In this document: piece by piece, positions 24,144 to 33,761 of the stretch
How the letters are laid out: the number at the start of each line of letters is the position of its first letter
Position numbering within the stretch: position 1 is the stretch's first letter
Source of the DNA: CAZPNX01 sp964518765
GTDB taxonomy: Bacteria; Edwardsbacteria; AC1; EtOH8
DNA length: 64,000 nt
Reading direction: 5' to 3'
Assembly: GCA_964518765.1 (NCBI GenBank)
Contig: CAZFJC010000003.1
Location: 62,001 to 126,000 of the forward strand
Notes under the pieces: model-generated
Database searches by the model: none
What the model saw: only the letters and a program-made list of their open reading frames with translations
What the model was told of the DNA's origin: nothing
Position numbers and translations under genes: made by a program

Positions 24144-25157
24144 TCAGCCGGACAGGAAATCCCGGTAATCCACGCGCATGGCTTCTTTGGCCCTGGCCAG
24201 GATGGAGTCGGAGAAAGACCTCCCTGCCTCCGCCCCCTGTCGCAACACCTGCCGCACGTAGCCTGGGTCGGCCTCCAGCTCCTGCCGCCGCCGCCTGATA
24301 GGCCCCAGCTCTCTCTCCAGGGTCTCTATCAGCTGCTTCTTGCACTGGACGCAGCCGCGCCGACCCTCCAGGCACTCACTTCGGATCTGGGATTGGTCGC
24401 TGGAGAAGATTCCTCCGTAATGGTATACCATGCAGCCGTCGGGGTGGCCGGGATCGTCCTTTCTGGCCTTGGTGGGGTCGGTGAAGGCCGACATCACCTT
24501 CTTGGCCAGTTCCTCGGCGCTGTCCTTCAAGTAGATGGCGTTGTTCAGGGACTTGCTCATCTTGGCGTTTCCGTCCAGCCCCTTGACCCGACCTACCGAC
24601 CCCACCTTGGCCTCGGGCTCCACGAAGACCTGCCCATAGATGCGGTTGAAGTCGCGAGCTATCTCCCGGGTCATCTCGATCATGGGCAACTGGTCGCTGC
24701 CTACCGGAACCAGGTGGGCGTTGAAGGCCAGGATGTCGGCCGCCTGCGACACCGGGTAGGCGAAGAACCCGAAAGGCAACGAGTCGCCGAAGCCCTTCTG
24801 CTTGATCTCCTCCTTGACGGTGGGGTTGCGTCCCACCCGGGCCACGGTCACCAGGTTCATGAAATAGACGGTCAGCTCGGCTATGGCCGGCATCTGCGAC
24901 TGGATGACGATCGAGGCCTTGGACGGCTCCACCCCCACCGCCAGGTTGTCCAGAGCCACCTCCCAGACGTTGTCTCTGACCTTCTGCGGGTCGGCGAAGT
25001 TGTCGGTCAGCGCCTGGACGTCGGCGATGAGGATGAAAGTCTGGTAGCGGTCCTGCAGAAGGACCCGATCCCGCAGCGAGCCGCAGTAATGTCCGATGTG
25101 CAGAGGGCCGGTGGGGCGGTCGCCGGTCAGGATTCTTTTTCTCTCAGTTTGGCTCAT
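24144..25157 (-). CDS. trpS: Tryptophan-tRNA ligase
   Basis: The 337-residue class I aminoacyl-tRNA synthetase charges tRNA-Trp. It has the HIGH-type motif GPLHIGHY (about residue 19), the tryptophan-site segment QAADILAFNAHLVPVGSDQ and a perfect KMSKS loop in GLDGNAKMSKSLNN. A CxxC pair in RRGCVQCKKQL near residue 271 may bind a metal. Length is normal. Its start overlaps the end of the GH13 gene by 14 bases, so the two are cotranscribed. Confidence 0.96.
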   Translation of the reverse strand: MSQTERKRILTGDRPTGPLHIGHYCGSLRDRVLLQDRYQTFILIADVQALTDNFADPQKVRDNVWEVALDNLAVGVEPSKASIVIQSQMPAIAELTVYFMNLVTVARVGRNPTVKEEIKQKGFGDSLPFGFFAYPVSQAADILAFNAHLVPVGSDQLPMIEMTREIARDFNRIYGQVFVEPEAKVGSVGRVKGLDGNAKMSKSLNNAIYLKDSAEELAKKVMSAFTDPTKARKDDPGHPDGCMVYHYGGIFSSDQSQIRSECLEGRRGCVQCKKQLIETLERELGPIRRRRQELEADPGYVRQVLRQGAEAGRSFSDSILARAKEAMRVDYRDFLSG

Positions 25158-28100
25158 GTCTGTAGAGGGGCGGCGGCGGTTTTTCGAAAAGCTCCGGGCC
25201 GCCGGACAGCAGGTCCCGGAACCGGTTGAAGTCGTAGCCAGCCTCCGCAGCCAGCTCTAAGGCGCAAGTGGCGACTTTGGCCCAGGCCAGGAGGCTTTTT
25301 CGGTAGCCCCAGGCCCGGGTATTGGACGACAGGCCGTGCTCCAGCACCGAGGAGGTGAACATCCAATAGAGCAACGACTGCAGGCGTTCCTTTATGAACC
25401 AGAAGACGTCGCGGTGCCAATGGCAACCCAGATACTGCAAAACCTCGGGCCGCTCCAAAAAAGTCCTCAGGGCCGCCAGGCCAGAAAGCGCCTGGCGCGG
25501 AGAGATGGGGCCATCGGTCAGGATACGAACCAGCTGGGCCATTCCGTAGGCCAAGGCCTCCTCCAGGCCGGTGTCCTCCAGGGCCTCTTGAAGCCGGGAG
25601 AGGAAAAGCTCCCTAACCGGCTGGATGTCGAAGGCAGGGAAAACGCTTTCCGCCACCAGCGTCGAGTAGAAAAGACGTAAGCCGGCCTCGGTGGACAGAG
25701 AGAATTCCATAGTGTCGGCTCCGGCTGCCTCCAGAAAGCGCCTGCCGGGTCTGGTTTCCTTCATTCGGCGGAAGGCCTCCTGCCCCAGAAAATCCATCGA
25801 GACGCGCAGCCTGGAGCCTGCCTGGCGCTTGACGGCGATTTCGTCCAAGCCTCCGGGCGAGAACCTGGAGCATTGGGCGATGAACTCGGCCATCTGTGTC
25901 TCGAAGGCGGTTTGGAAGGCCTCTAGCTCGCTCTCGGGGCCCAAGCCGGACTTGACCAGGCTGGCGAATCCTTTGAAGGCCAAGGGCGAGACCAAGCGGG
26001 CATAGACCTCGAGCACGGACTCCAGCCTGATCTCCCAAAGCGATCTCTCCAAACTCGGTATGCCGCGTCCGGCGAAGAGCTGGTAGATCCTGGACAGCTC
26101 GCCCGAAGGATCGTCGGCCACGGTCCGGAAGTCGGTGAAGACATGGTACTGGTAGGCCCCCAGATCGATAAACAGGCCCCGGCCCCGAAGCTCAGCCAGC
26201 GGGCGGACGAACTCCAGGCCCGAGATCTGGTCGCGGAAAAGGCACCACTCCCCCCCGCCCAGGCCAAGACCCTGGGCCAGCGTCCTGACGGATGGCGCTG
26301 GGTCATCGGGATGGGGGCGGAAGGGAACCGAATGGTTTATCCAGCCAGCGGCCCGGCCGTAGCGGTTGTTGTAAACCACCAGCGCCCGACGCTCGGAATC
26401 ACCGTTGGAGTAAGCGAAAACGTCGTGATGGACATGGCCGTGGGAATCGGAGACGTCGTATAAGGTGAAGTTCTCCACGCCGGAGAAGAGGCGGCGCATC
26501 CTCAGCAGGGGGAAGATCTCTCGATAGTGGCGGTCCAATAGGGCGGGGTCCGGTTCCTCCTGCCAGTAGGGGCGGGAATACTCCATGCCGTACTTCTCGG
26601 AGAAACCTTCTACCTGTCCGTGGCCGAACATGGGCAGACCGGGAAGGGTGGCCAGCATCAGGCAGACCCCGAAATACTTGTCGCCTCGGCCGAACTGGGC
26701 GGCGGCCGGTTCCTCGTCAGGATTATTCATAAAGTTTACGAAGCGGCCCAGGATCTGGGGGTCGTACTCCAGCACGTTCTTGAGCACCTGTCGGTAGCTG
26801 GCGTTCTCCTCGCGTTTGAGCATGTTCATAAAGGCACTGTTGTAGACCCGGTGCATGCCCAGCGAGCGAACGAAGTAACCCTCCATCAGCCAGAAGGCCT
26901 CGGCCAGGAGCAGGGTGTCTGGCGCCTCGGCCGCCACCCGGTCGACCACCTGGCGCCAGAACTCGGTGGGGAAGGCGGCGTCGAATTCTTCGGCGGTCAT
27001 CCCCTGCCAGGAGCGCGAGGGGATGTCGCCGCCGCTGCCCGGGGCCGGGAACCAGAGCCGGTGGTAATGCCTCTTGGCCAGGGTCATGGCGGCGTCGAAG
27101 CGGATGACCGGGGAGTACCGCGCCACCCTTAAGACCTGTTGAATGACGGCCTCACGCACCTGGGGCAGAAGGAAGTTAAGCTGGGCGGTGTCGTTCCAGG
27201 GCAGGTGGGTGCCGTCGTTACCGTGGTAGATGTAATGGACCACGCCGTGGGATCGGTCGACCCGCTTGAAAACCACGGCCGCATCGGAGCGGGTCCAGTA
27301 GCCGTCCTCCAAGTAGAGGCCGACGGTGGGGTCATCGGAAAGGTCGGGGCCGTTGAAGGTATACGAAGGGAAGGGCGGATGGTCCAGCCTGATGAACCAG
27401 TCCGGGTGCTCCACCACCCATCGGGAGAAGAGGCCGGTGTGGTTGGGCACCATGTCCACCGCCAGACGGAGGCCATAGTTTAATGCCCGGTCCTTGAGGG
27501 CGTAGAATGCCTGGTCGCCGCCGAGGCTCTGGGCGATGGTGTAGTCGTACAGGGAATAGGCCGAGGAGACGGCCTCGGGGTTGCCGCAAAGCCTTTTTAT
27601 CTTCTGAGAGGCGGAGCTGCGCTCCCAGACGCCGATGAGCCACAGGGTGTTGAAGCCCTGATCGACCAGAGAACGAAGCTCTGAATCGGGTATCTGGTCT
27701 AGCCGATTTACCTGGAAGCCGTGCTTTTGGGAGAGCTGCCACAGCCAGACCAGGACGTTCTTGGCCAGCATCACCGCATGGGGCATCCAGTCCCGGTCCG
27801 GGGAGAAGGCTCGAGGCTCCTGGGCCGGGGACCAACCTCCGGGGGATGGAAGAGGCCGGCGGAAATCCAAAACAGCCGAGGGGCCAGGTCCGAACTGGCG
27901 GACTTTGATCTCCTCGCGGATAGCATCCAGGACGATAAGAATACGGCGCCTCAGTCGGTCGAGCATTGGGGGCGGAAGGATATCGGCCCAGTGTTCCAGG
28001 ACATATCGCAGCTGGTCGGCTACTGAGCCGGGGGCGTGCTTGGCCGGGGATTGGAGAAGCTCGAAGAGCGTCTGGCGAAATGGCCCGAACCGGGGCTGGG

Positions 28101-28728
28101 ATCGAAAGAATTGCTCCAATCGCTTGATGGCCGGAAGGTATTGGGTGCTGTGGGCCAAGCCCGAGTCGTCGAAGAGCTCGGAGAAGCTTTTCAGCGCCGG
28201 GTTGGTGTTGGCCAGCCAGAGGTGCAGAATCTCCTCAACTGCCACTGCGGTGTTGGGATAGCCTTCGGCCGAGGCCGAGAGATAATCATCGGCGGACAAC
28301 TGGCCGCGATGCACGGCCAAGGGGGGAAAATCGATGGTGAAGGCCAGCAGGAGGCGGCGGAAATCGCCGTTCCCGAGGCCGCTATCCAGGTCCGCCGCCG
28401 ATTGCTGGAACACCTGGGGATTCTTTTCCCGTCGGTAGCGTTCGGCCACCAGATGGAGGATCTCGTCGAGCAACCCCGTGCCCAAAAGCTCGGCCGGGCT
28501 GACCTGAGGCAGGGCGCCGCCCTCGGAGGCGCGCCGCCGGTTGATGCCTAGGGCTAGGGCCTGCGCCTGGGCCATGTTAAGGATAATCGCTTTCCCGCTG
28601 AAAGCGAAAAGCATCTGGTCGACCTGGTAGCGCTTTCGGCAGGCCCGGGAGACGTGAAACTCGAAGGTCGGATAGCCGGGCGCAGTGCCCTGGCGGAAGA
28701 ACGTATGTTCAGGAAATATGAGCGACAT
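25144..28728 (-). CDS. Giant GH13 alpha-amylase-family protein
   Basis: The 1194-residue protein contains a GH13 barrel in its middle: region I LAVDMVPNHTG, region II PVIRFDAAMTLAKRH with the nucleophile aspartate, region III DTLLLAEAFWLM with the acid/base glutamate, and a modified region IV, FVNFMNNPDE, where FxxNHD is usual. About 350 residues precede the barrel and about 400 follow, with no domain I recognise. There is no signal peptide, so it acts in the cytoplasm, probably on glycogen-like or alpha-glucan substrates. Start ATG 28728 overlaps the transketolase stop (TGATG); an open extension to 28887 would run inside transketolase. Confidence 0.85.
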   Translation of the reverse strand: MSLIFPEHTFFRQGTAPGYPTFEFHVSRACRKRYQVDQMLFAFSGKAIILNMAQAQALALGINRRRASEGGALPQVSPAELLGTGLLDEILHLVAERYRREKNPQVFQQSAADLDSGLGNGDFRRLLLAFTIDFPPLAVHRGQLSADDYLSASAEGYPNTAVAVEEILHLWLANTNPALKSFSELFDDSGLAHSTQYLPAIKRLEQFFRSQPRFGPFRQTLFELLQSPAKHAPGSVADQLRYVLEHWADILPPPMLDRLRRRILIVLDAIREEIKVRQFGPGPSAVLDFRRPLPSPGGWSPAQEPRAFSPDRDWMPHAVMLAKNVLVWLWQLSQKHGFQVNRLDQIPDSELRSLVDQGFNTLWLIGVWERSSASQKIKRLCGNPEAVSSAYSLYDYTIAQSLGGDQAFYALKDRALNYGLRLAVDMVPNHTGLFSRWVVEHPDWFIRLDHPPFPSYTFNGPDLSDDPTVGLYLEDGYWTRSDAAVVFKRVDRSHGVVHYIYHGNDGTHLPWNDTAQLNFLLPQVREAVIQQVLRVARYSPVIRFDAAMTLAKRHYHRLWFPAPGSGGDIPSRSWQGMTAEEFDAAFPTEFWRQVVDRVAAEAPDTLLLAEAFWLMEGYFVRSLGMHRVYNSAFMNMLKREENASYRQVLKNVLEYDPQILGRFVNFMNNPDEEPAAAQFGRGDKYFGVCLMLATLPGLPMFGHGQVEGFSEKYGMEYSRPYWQEEPDPALLDRHYREIFPLLRMRRLFSGVENFTLYDVSDSHGHVHHDVFAYSNGDSERRALVVYNNRYGRAAGWINHSVPFRPHPDDPAPSVRTLAQGLGLGGGEWCLFRDQISGLEFVRPLAELRGRGLFIDLGAYQYHVFTDFRTVADDPSGELSRIYQLFAGRGIPSLERSLWEIRLESVLEVYARLVSPLAFKGFASLVKSGLGPESELEAFQTAFETQMAEFIAQCSRFSPGGLDEIAVKRQAGSRLRVSMDFLGQEAFRRMKETRPGRRFLEAAGADTMEFSLSTEAGLRLFYSTLVAESVFPAFDIQPVRELFLSRLQEALEDTGLEEALAYGMAQLVRILTDGPISPRQALSGLAALRTFLERPEVLQYLGCHWHRDVFWFIKERLQSLLYWMFTSSVLEHGLSSNTRAWGYRKSLLAWAKVATCALELAAEAGYDFNRFRDLLSGGPELFEKPPPPLYRHEPN

Positions 28729-30740
28729 CAGGTCCAGTAGGCGGTCTCTATCAGGTATTGCTTGATCCGGTCGGCCACCTGGGCGGGGGTGAACCCCAGC
28801 TTTTCGGCCAGGGTCGAGTCTGGGGCAGAGGCGCCGAAGCCCTCCACGCCAATGACCAGGCCCCGTCCGCCGAACAATTGGTGCCACAAGGCTCCCCGTC
28901 CCGCCTCCAGCGCCACCCTGGCCGGCAGCATCTGGGTGACCGAGTTGCGGTATTCGGGCGGCTGGGCCAGGAAAGCTTCCAGACAGGGAACGGACACGAT
29001 CTGGGTGTGGATGTCATCCTTGAAGAGAAGCTCCCCGGCCGCCATCGCCAGCCACAGCTCCGAGCCGCTGGCGAAGATGGCCACCTGGGCCTTCTCCCCA
29101 AAGCGCTTGGCCACATAGCCACCCCGGGTGATGTCGCCGGGGGTGGAGGAGGCATCGCGCGCTATGGACGGAAGCTTCTGGCGGCTGAGCACCAGGGCGG
29201 TTGGCCCGTCCTTTTTCTGGAGGGCCATGGACCAGGCGGCGGCGGTCTCGGCCGCGTCGGCTGGGCGTATCACCTGGAGATTGGGGATAAGGCGAAGCGC
29301 GGAGACATGCTCCACCGGCTGATGGGTAGGACCGTCCTCTCCAAGGAACACCGAGTCGTGGGTGAAAACGTAGATGGCCTGCTGCCTCATCAGGGCCGAG
29401 AGCCTGATGGCTGGGCGGCAGTAGTCAGAGAAGGCCAGGAAGGTGGAGCCGGCCGGTATGAAGAACCCGTAGCGGGCCAGGCCGTTCATGGCCGCGGCCA
29501 TGGCGTGCTCCCTGATGCCGAAGCGGAGGTTGCGCCCCGAGAAATCTCCGGCGGACACGTGACCCGAACTTTTGATGGCGATGTTGGTCGACCCCTCCAA
29601 GTCGGCCGAGCCGCAGACCAGGGAGGGGACCAGCTCGGCCGCCTTCTGGATGGCCTTTCCGGATAGTGACCTGGTGGCCGCGGCCTCGGGCGTCAGGCAG
29701 GAAACGAGCTGGTCCAGGATGCTTTCAGGGACCCGTTTGGAGATCATCAGGTCCCACAGCTCGGCCTTGTCCTGGTTGAAGGTGCGCCAGGCCTCGAACG
29801 ACCTCTGCCACCTGGTGCGCGCCCGGCGCAGGCCCTTCACCCGGTTGCGGCACAGAGAGCGCACCTCTTCGGGGACATGAAAAGACTCACCGGGGTAGCC
29901 TAGATTGCCGCGGGTCGCCTCCGCCTCCTCGGCCCCCAGGGGACTACCGTGGCAAGCCGGGGTCCCCTGCTTACTCGGGCTGCCGTAGCCGATCATAGTT
30001 TTGGCGGCTATCAGGGACGGCTTGCCAGAGCGTAAAGCCCGGCGTATGGATTTGCCGACCGCGGCCGGATCGTGACCGTCAACCTGCTGGACGTGCCAGC
30101 CGTAGGATTTGAAACGGGCCGGGACATCGTCGGAACAGGAGAGCTCGATGGAGCCGTCTATGGTGATCCTGTTGTCGTCGAACAAACAGACCAGATTGTC
30201 AAGCCTCAGATGGCCGGCCAGGGAGGCCGCCTCGTGGGAGATGCCCTCCATCAGGTCGCCGTCCGAGGCCAGGACATAGACCCGGTGGTCTAAAAGCGGC
30301 AGATCGGGCGTGTTGAACCTGTCCCCGGCCATCTTGGCGGCCAAGGCCATGCCCACCCCCATGGCCAGGCCTTGGCCCAGGGGCCCGGTGGTTACCTCCA
30401 CCCCCGGCGTGTGGCCGAACTCGGGATGTCCCGGGGTGCGGCTGGCCCATTGGCGGAATGATTTAAGGTCGTCCAGGGTAAGGTCGAAGCCGAAAAGGTG
30501 GAGCAAGCCGTAGAGCAGCATCGATCCGTGGCCGGCTGAGAGGATAAAGCGGTCACGGTTGGGCCACTCGGGGTCTTTAGGGTCGAACCGCAGGAAATCG
30601 TGCCAGAGGACGAAGGCCAGGTCGGCGGCGCCCAGCGGCATTCCCGGATGGCCGGATTTGGCCCTCTCCACGGAATCCACCGCCAGCATCCTCAGGGTGT
30701 TGGCCGCCAGGCGGTATTGGCCGGGGGTGAGCTTAGACAT
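28728..30740 (-). CDS. tkt: Transketolase
   Basis: The 670-residue thiamine diphosphate enzyme transfers two-carbon ketol units in the pentose phosphate pathway. It has the N-terminal SVERAKSGHPGMPLGAADL, the TPP motif GDGDLMEGISHEAASLAG...NLVCLFDDN, and the pyrimidine-domain FGIREHAMAAAMNGLA with the catalytic glutamate. ATG 30740 matches the family start. It heads a run of overlapping genes (tkt, GH13, trpS, EFR1, M42 pair), linking sugar phosphate and glucan metabolism. Confidence 0.96.
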   Translation of the reverse strand: MSKLTPGQYRLAANTLRMLAVDSVERAKSGHPGMPLGAADLAFVLWHDFLRFDPKDPEWPNRDRFILSAGHGSMLLYGLLHLFGFDLTLDDLKSFRQWASRTPGHPEFGHTPGVEVTTGPLGQGLAMGVGMALAAKMAGDRFNTPDLPLLDHRVYVLASDGDLMEGISHEAASLAGHLRLDNLVCLFDDNRITIDGSIELSCSDDVPARFKSYGWHVQQVDGHDPAAVGKSIRRALRSGKPSLIAAKTMIGYGSPSKQGTPACHGSPLGAEEAEATRGNLGYPGESFHVPEEVRSLCRNRVKGLRRARTRWQRSFEAWRTFNQDKAELWDLMISKRVPESILDQLVSCLTPEAAATRSLSGKAIQKAAELVPSLVCGSADLEGSTNIAIKSSGHVSAGDFSGRNLRFGIREHAMAAAMNGLARYGFFIPAGSTFLAFSDYCRPAIRLSALMRQQAIYVFTHDSVFLGEDGPTHQPVEHVSALRLIPNLQVIRPADAAETAAAWSMALQKKDGPTALVLSRQKLPSIARDASSTPGDITRGGYVAKRFGEKAQVAIFASGSELWLAMAAGELLFKDDIHTQIVSVPCLEAFLAQPPEYRNSVTQMLPARVALEAGRGALWHQLFGGRGLVIGVEGFGASAPDSTLAEKLGFTPAQVADRIKQYLIETAYWT

Positions 30741-30810
30741 GTTTTTCGCCCATCGCAAATTAGCACAATATCTTACCACTATTAAGGCCGTGTTGTAAAT
30801 AGGTTTTATT

Positions 30811-30968
30811 GACTATCCTAATATTTCAGGAGATTAAGGACAGAGGTCTTTTTCGGTCAACTCGACTTCGCTCAATGATAGGAAGTTCACCCCCGGAGCA
30901 GTATTATCCAGCCTGGCCGAGATAGTCTAGGGGGTAGGTAATGGCTAACCTGAAAAGATAGGATAGTC
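30811..30968. mobile_element. Dispersed MITE-like element, copy B
   Basis: This 158-bp copy begins GACTATCCTA and ends with the exact complement TAGGATAGTC. A further TTTCAGG/CCTGAAA pair follows a three-base mismatch inward. An exact 11-bp repeat AAATAGGTTTT flanks it at 30797-30807 and 30969-30979. It occupies the spacer upstream of tkt; apart from this copy and the lipocalin/mnmG terminator the 307-base gap holds nothing recognisable. Confidence 0.8.
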
Positions 30969-31003
30969 AAATAGGTTTTTTTTAGCCGGCCAGGGTATTT
31001 AAA

Positions 31004-31027
31004 GGCCCCCTCGATGGAAGAGGGGGC
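31004..31027 (-). terminator. Terminator of the mnmG-lipocalin unit
   Basis: A GC-rich stem (31005-31012 with 31020-31027) is followed on the minus strand by CTTTAAAT, 21 bases after the lipocalin stop. Confidence 0.75.
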
Positions 31028-31047
31028 GCGGGGACGGGGAAACCCGA

Positions 31048-31566
31048 TCAATTTTCCGGCTGGGGGGTCAACATAATACGGGAAAGGTCAAAGCCGTGGG
31101 CGGCTATCCGGGCCAGAAGATCACGGTAGAGTCCCTCTTCCATCCTGGGCTGACGGCAGAGTATCCACAGGTATTGACGGTTGGGGTGGCCGACCACGGA
31201 ATATTGATATCTTAAAGTATCCAGCTCGATTATCCAATAATCCCCGGAGAAGGGCCAGAAGAACCGCACCTTAAGTTTGGCGTTGGAATTCTTGTCCACC
31301 ACCCAGGCCTTGCCGGTGATCGATTTGGGCTTGCCATCCAGCGAGCCCTGGCGGCAGGCGTTGACCACCCTGATGTCGCCGTCGGGGCGGAGCGAATAGG
31401 TGGCGGTGACCGCGGTGCATCCCTTTTGAAAGCGCTGGGGGATGGTGGCGATCTCATACCAAGTGCCCAGATAGCGCCGCAGATCGACCTGGGGCACGGT
31501 GCGGAGCGGCGGGAGCTTGGGGGCGGCCGCCAGCGATGCGGCCAGGATGACAGGAAGCAGCTTCAT
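31048..31566 (-). CDS. Lipocalin family protein (Blc-like)
   Basis: The 172-residue protein has a signal peptide (MKLLPVILAASLAAA) and the lipocalin signature LGTWYEIATIPQRFQKG at about residues 33-49, followed by typical strands (CTAVTATYSLRPDG, YWIIELD, YLWILCRQP). Blc-type bacterial lipocalins bind lipids or hydrophobic ligands at the envelope. Unlike E. coli Blc, no lipobox cysteine is seen, so it is probably periplasmic or secreted. It starts 34 bases after mnmG and shares its terminator. Confidence 0.9.
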   Translation of the reverse strand: MKLLPVILAASLAAAPKLPPLRTVPQVDLRRYLGTWYEIATIPQRFQKGCTAVTATYSLRPDGDIRVVNACRQGSLDGKPKSITGKAWVVDKNSNAKLKVRFFWPFSGDYWIIELDTLRYQYSVVGHPNRQYLWILCRQPRMEEGLYRDLLARIAAHGFDLSRIMLTPQPEN

Positions 31567-31600
31567 TTCAAAACCTATATAAATATAGCTATGGTCTCCG

Positions 31601-33508
31601 TTAGCCGGATCCGGCCTTTTTTAGGTGAACCAGCAGCATACCGATATCGGCCGGGCTGACGCCGGAGATGCGCCCCGCCTGGCCCAGGGTCAAGGGCCGG
31701 ACGACCGACAGCTTCTGTCTGGCCTCCTCCGTCAGGCCGTACACCCGGCGGTAGTCGATGTCGGACGGAAGCCGGCGCCACTCCGTCTCCCTCAGGCGGG
31801 CCGCCTCATCGGCCTGGCGTCGGATATAGCCCTGATACTTGATCTCGATCTCCACCCTTTCGGCCTCTGTTTCATCGAGATCCGGGCGTTCCTGGTCTAG
31901 AGGCAACAGGGAGAGATAACTTACCTCGGGCCGGCGCAATATATCGGAGAGAGCCGCCGGTTCGCTCAAGGGGGAAGTGCCCAGCGATTCCAGCACCTGG
32001 TTGGCCTCGGAGGGTTTGACCATCTCCCGGCCCAGTCGTTCTATCTCGGACGAGACGCGAAGGCGCTGGGCCAAAAAATCATCGAAATCCCTATCGGTGA
32101 TCAGGCCCAGGCGGTGGCCGATGTTGCAAAGCCGATCCCGGGCATTGTCCTCCCGCAGCAGCAGCCTGTATTCCGCTCTAGAGGTGAACATGCGGTAGGG
32201 TTCCTCTGTTCCCTTGGTGACCAAGTCGTCGATCAATACGCCGATGTATGCCTGGTCCCTTCCCAAAACCAAGGGCTCCTCTTCCTTCAAAGAAAGGCAG
32301 GCGTTGATGCCGGCCACCAGGCCCTGGGCGGCCGCCTCCTCGTAACCCGAGGTGCCGTTGATCTGCCCGGCCAGGTACAGACCCTTCAGCGCCTTGGCCT
32401 CGAGGGAGGGGTAGATCTGGGTGGGGATGACGAAGTCGTACTCGATGGCATAACCCGGCCGGGTGAGGCGGGCCTCCTTAAGTCCCTCGATGGTGCGGAT
32501 GAAATCGGTCTGGACTTTCTCCGGAAGGGAGGAGGAGACGCCGCTCAGATAGATCTCCGAGGTGCTCAGCCCCTCCGGCTCCAGAAAGACCTGATGCTTG
32601 TCCCTGTCGGCAAAACGCACCACCTTGTCCTCGATCGAGGGGCAGTAGCGGGGGCCGACGCCCTTGATCCGGCCCGAGTACAGCGGCGATTGGCCAAGGT
32701 TGTCTCGGATGATGCGATGGGTGTTAGGGTTGGTCCAGGCCAGATGGCAGGGCAACTGAGGCAGGGACGGCCAGATCCTCTCCTTGAGCTTAGTCCTCTG
32801 GTCGAGGATGCGGAAGACCGGGGTGCGCCAGGAAAAAGGCTTCGGATTTTCATCGCCCAGCTGGACCTGAAGCCGGGAGAAATCTACGCTCCTGCCGTCG
32901 ATCCGGGCCGGGGTGCCGGTCTTCAGCCTGCCCAGCTTGAGGCCCAAACCAGAGAGGGACAGGGAAAGCTCGGAGGCGGAGAGCTCGCCGGACCGGCCGC
33001 CAGGCCGGCTCATCGGACCGATATGAACCAGCCCGTTCAAAAACGTGCCCGTGGCCAGAACCACCGCCCGGCCGCGGATGGTCGAGCCGTCATCGGCTAC
33101 GATCCCGGCCGCCCGTCCTCCTGCGGACAGAATGCTGGAAACGACGGACTGGCGCAACTCCAGACCGGGCTGGCCCTCCAGGGCTCTTTTGGCGGCGACG
33201 GCATAACGCAGGCGATCGCATTGGGCTCGGGTAGACCAGACGGCCGGCCCCTTGCCGCGGTTGAGGACCCGGAACTGGATGCCGGCGGCGTCGGCCAGGC
33301 GGCCCATCTCCCCGCCCAAAGCGTCGACCTCCTTGACCAGCTGGCTCTTGGCCAGGCCGCCGATGGAGGGGTTGCATGACATCCAGCCGATGCGATCCAA
33401 CGACATGGCGCACAGGCAGGTTTTAAGGCCCATCCGGGCCGAGGCCAAGGCGGCCTCGATGCCGGCGTGGCCCCCGCCCACCACTATTACATCGAAAATC
33501 TCGGCCAT
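31601..33508 (-). CDS. mnmG: tRNA uridine-34 carboxymethylaminomethylation enzyme MnmG
   Basis: The 635-residue FAD protein acts with MnmE to install the cmnm5 modification at the wobble uridine of certain tRNAs. The FAD-binding VVGGGHAGIEAALASARMG, SCNPSIGGLAKSQLVKEVDALGG and the late EEPYRMFTSRAEYRLLLREDNA are diagnostic. ATG 33508 (MAEIFDV) fits the family; a GTG at 33526 is an upstream alternative and no clear ribosome-binding site marks either. Neither mnmE nor rsmG nor parAB is beside it, though parS sites are nearby. Confidence 0.95.
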   Translation of the reverse strand: MAEIFDVIVVGGGHAGIEAALASARMGLKTCLCAMSLDRIGWMSCNPSIGGLAKSQLVKEVDALGGEMGRLADAAGIQFRVLNRGKGPAVWSTRAQCDRLRYAVAAKRALEGQPGLELRQSVVSSILSAGGRAAGIVADDGSTIRGRAVVLATGTFLNGLVHIGPMSRPGGRSGELSASELSLSLSGLGLKLGRLKTGTPARIDGRSVDFSRLQVQLGDENPKPFSWRTPVFRILDQRTKLKERIWPSLPQLPCHLAWTNPNTHRIIRDNLGQSPLYSGRIKGVGPRYCPSIEDKVVRFADRDKHQVFLEPEGLSTSEIYLSGVSSSLPEKVQTDFIRTIEGLKEARLTRPGYAIEYDFVIPTQIYPSLEAKALKGLYLAGQINGTSGYEEAAAQGLVAGINACLSLKEEEPLVLGRDQAYIGVLIDDLVTKGTEEPYRMFTSRAEYRLLLREDNARDRLCNIGHRLGLITDRDFDDFLAQRLRVSSEIERLGREMVKPSEANQVLESLGTSPLSEPAALSDILRRPEVSYLSLLPLDQERPDLDETEAERVEIEIKYQGYIRRQADEAARLRETEWRRLPSDIDYRRVYGLTEEARQKLSVVRPLTLGQAGRISGVSPADIGMLLVHLKKAGSG

Positions 33509-33603
33509 GGATGTATATATTATCACAGAGCCGCCGGCAATTCAACATTGCCCGAGGCGGACCTATTAGAAAAAGATATAGTATAATGCTATATAAATAA
33601 TTT

Positions 33604-33761
33604 GACCATCCTAATATTTCAGGAAATTACAGACAGACGTCTTTTCTGTTCATCTCGACTTGGCTCGACGATAGGAAATTCACCCCCGGAGCAGTATTAT
33701 CGAGCCTGGCCGAGATAGTCTAGGGGGTAGGTAATGGCTAACCTGAAAAGATAGGATAATC
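33604..33761. mobile_element. Dispersed MITE-like element, copy C
   Basis: This 158-bp copy begins GACCATCCTA and ends TAGGATAATC, so the termini pair at eight of ten positions; the inner TTTCAGG/CCTGAAA pairing is exact. ATAAATAATTT is present at 33593-33603 and again at 33763-33773. It is in the same orientation as copy B and about 88 percent similar by eye. It lies just upstream of mnmG. Confidence 0.82.

Noticed and set aside
28729..28887. N-terminal extension of the GH13 protein.
   Set aside because: It lies wholly inside transketolase in another phase and has arginine/proline-rich shadow composition.
30811..33761. Copies B and C as the ends of a composite transposon carrying mnmG and the lipocalin gene.
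   Set aside because: Each copy has its own, different flanking direct repeat, so they are separate insertions; mnmG is a core gene.
33604..33761. A stem pairing GGCTCGA with TCGAGCC inside repeat copy C.
   Set aside because: The left arm is not preserved in copies B, D or E, so it is not part of the conserved structure.
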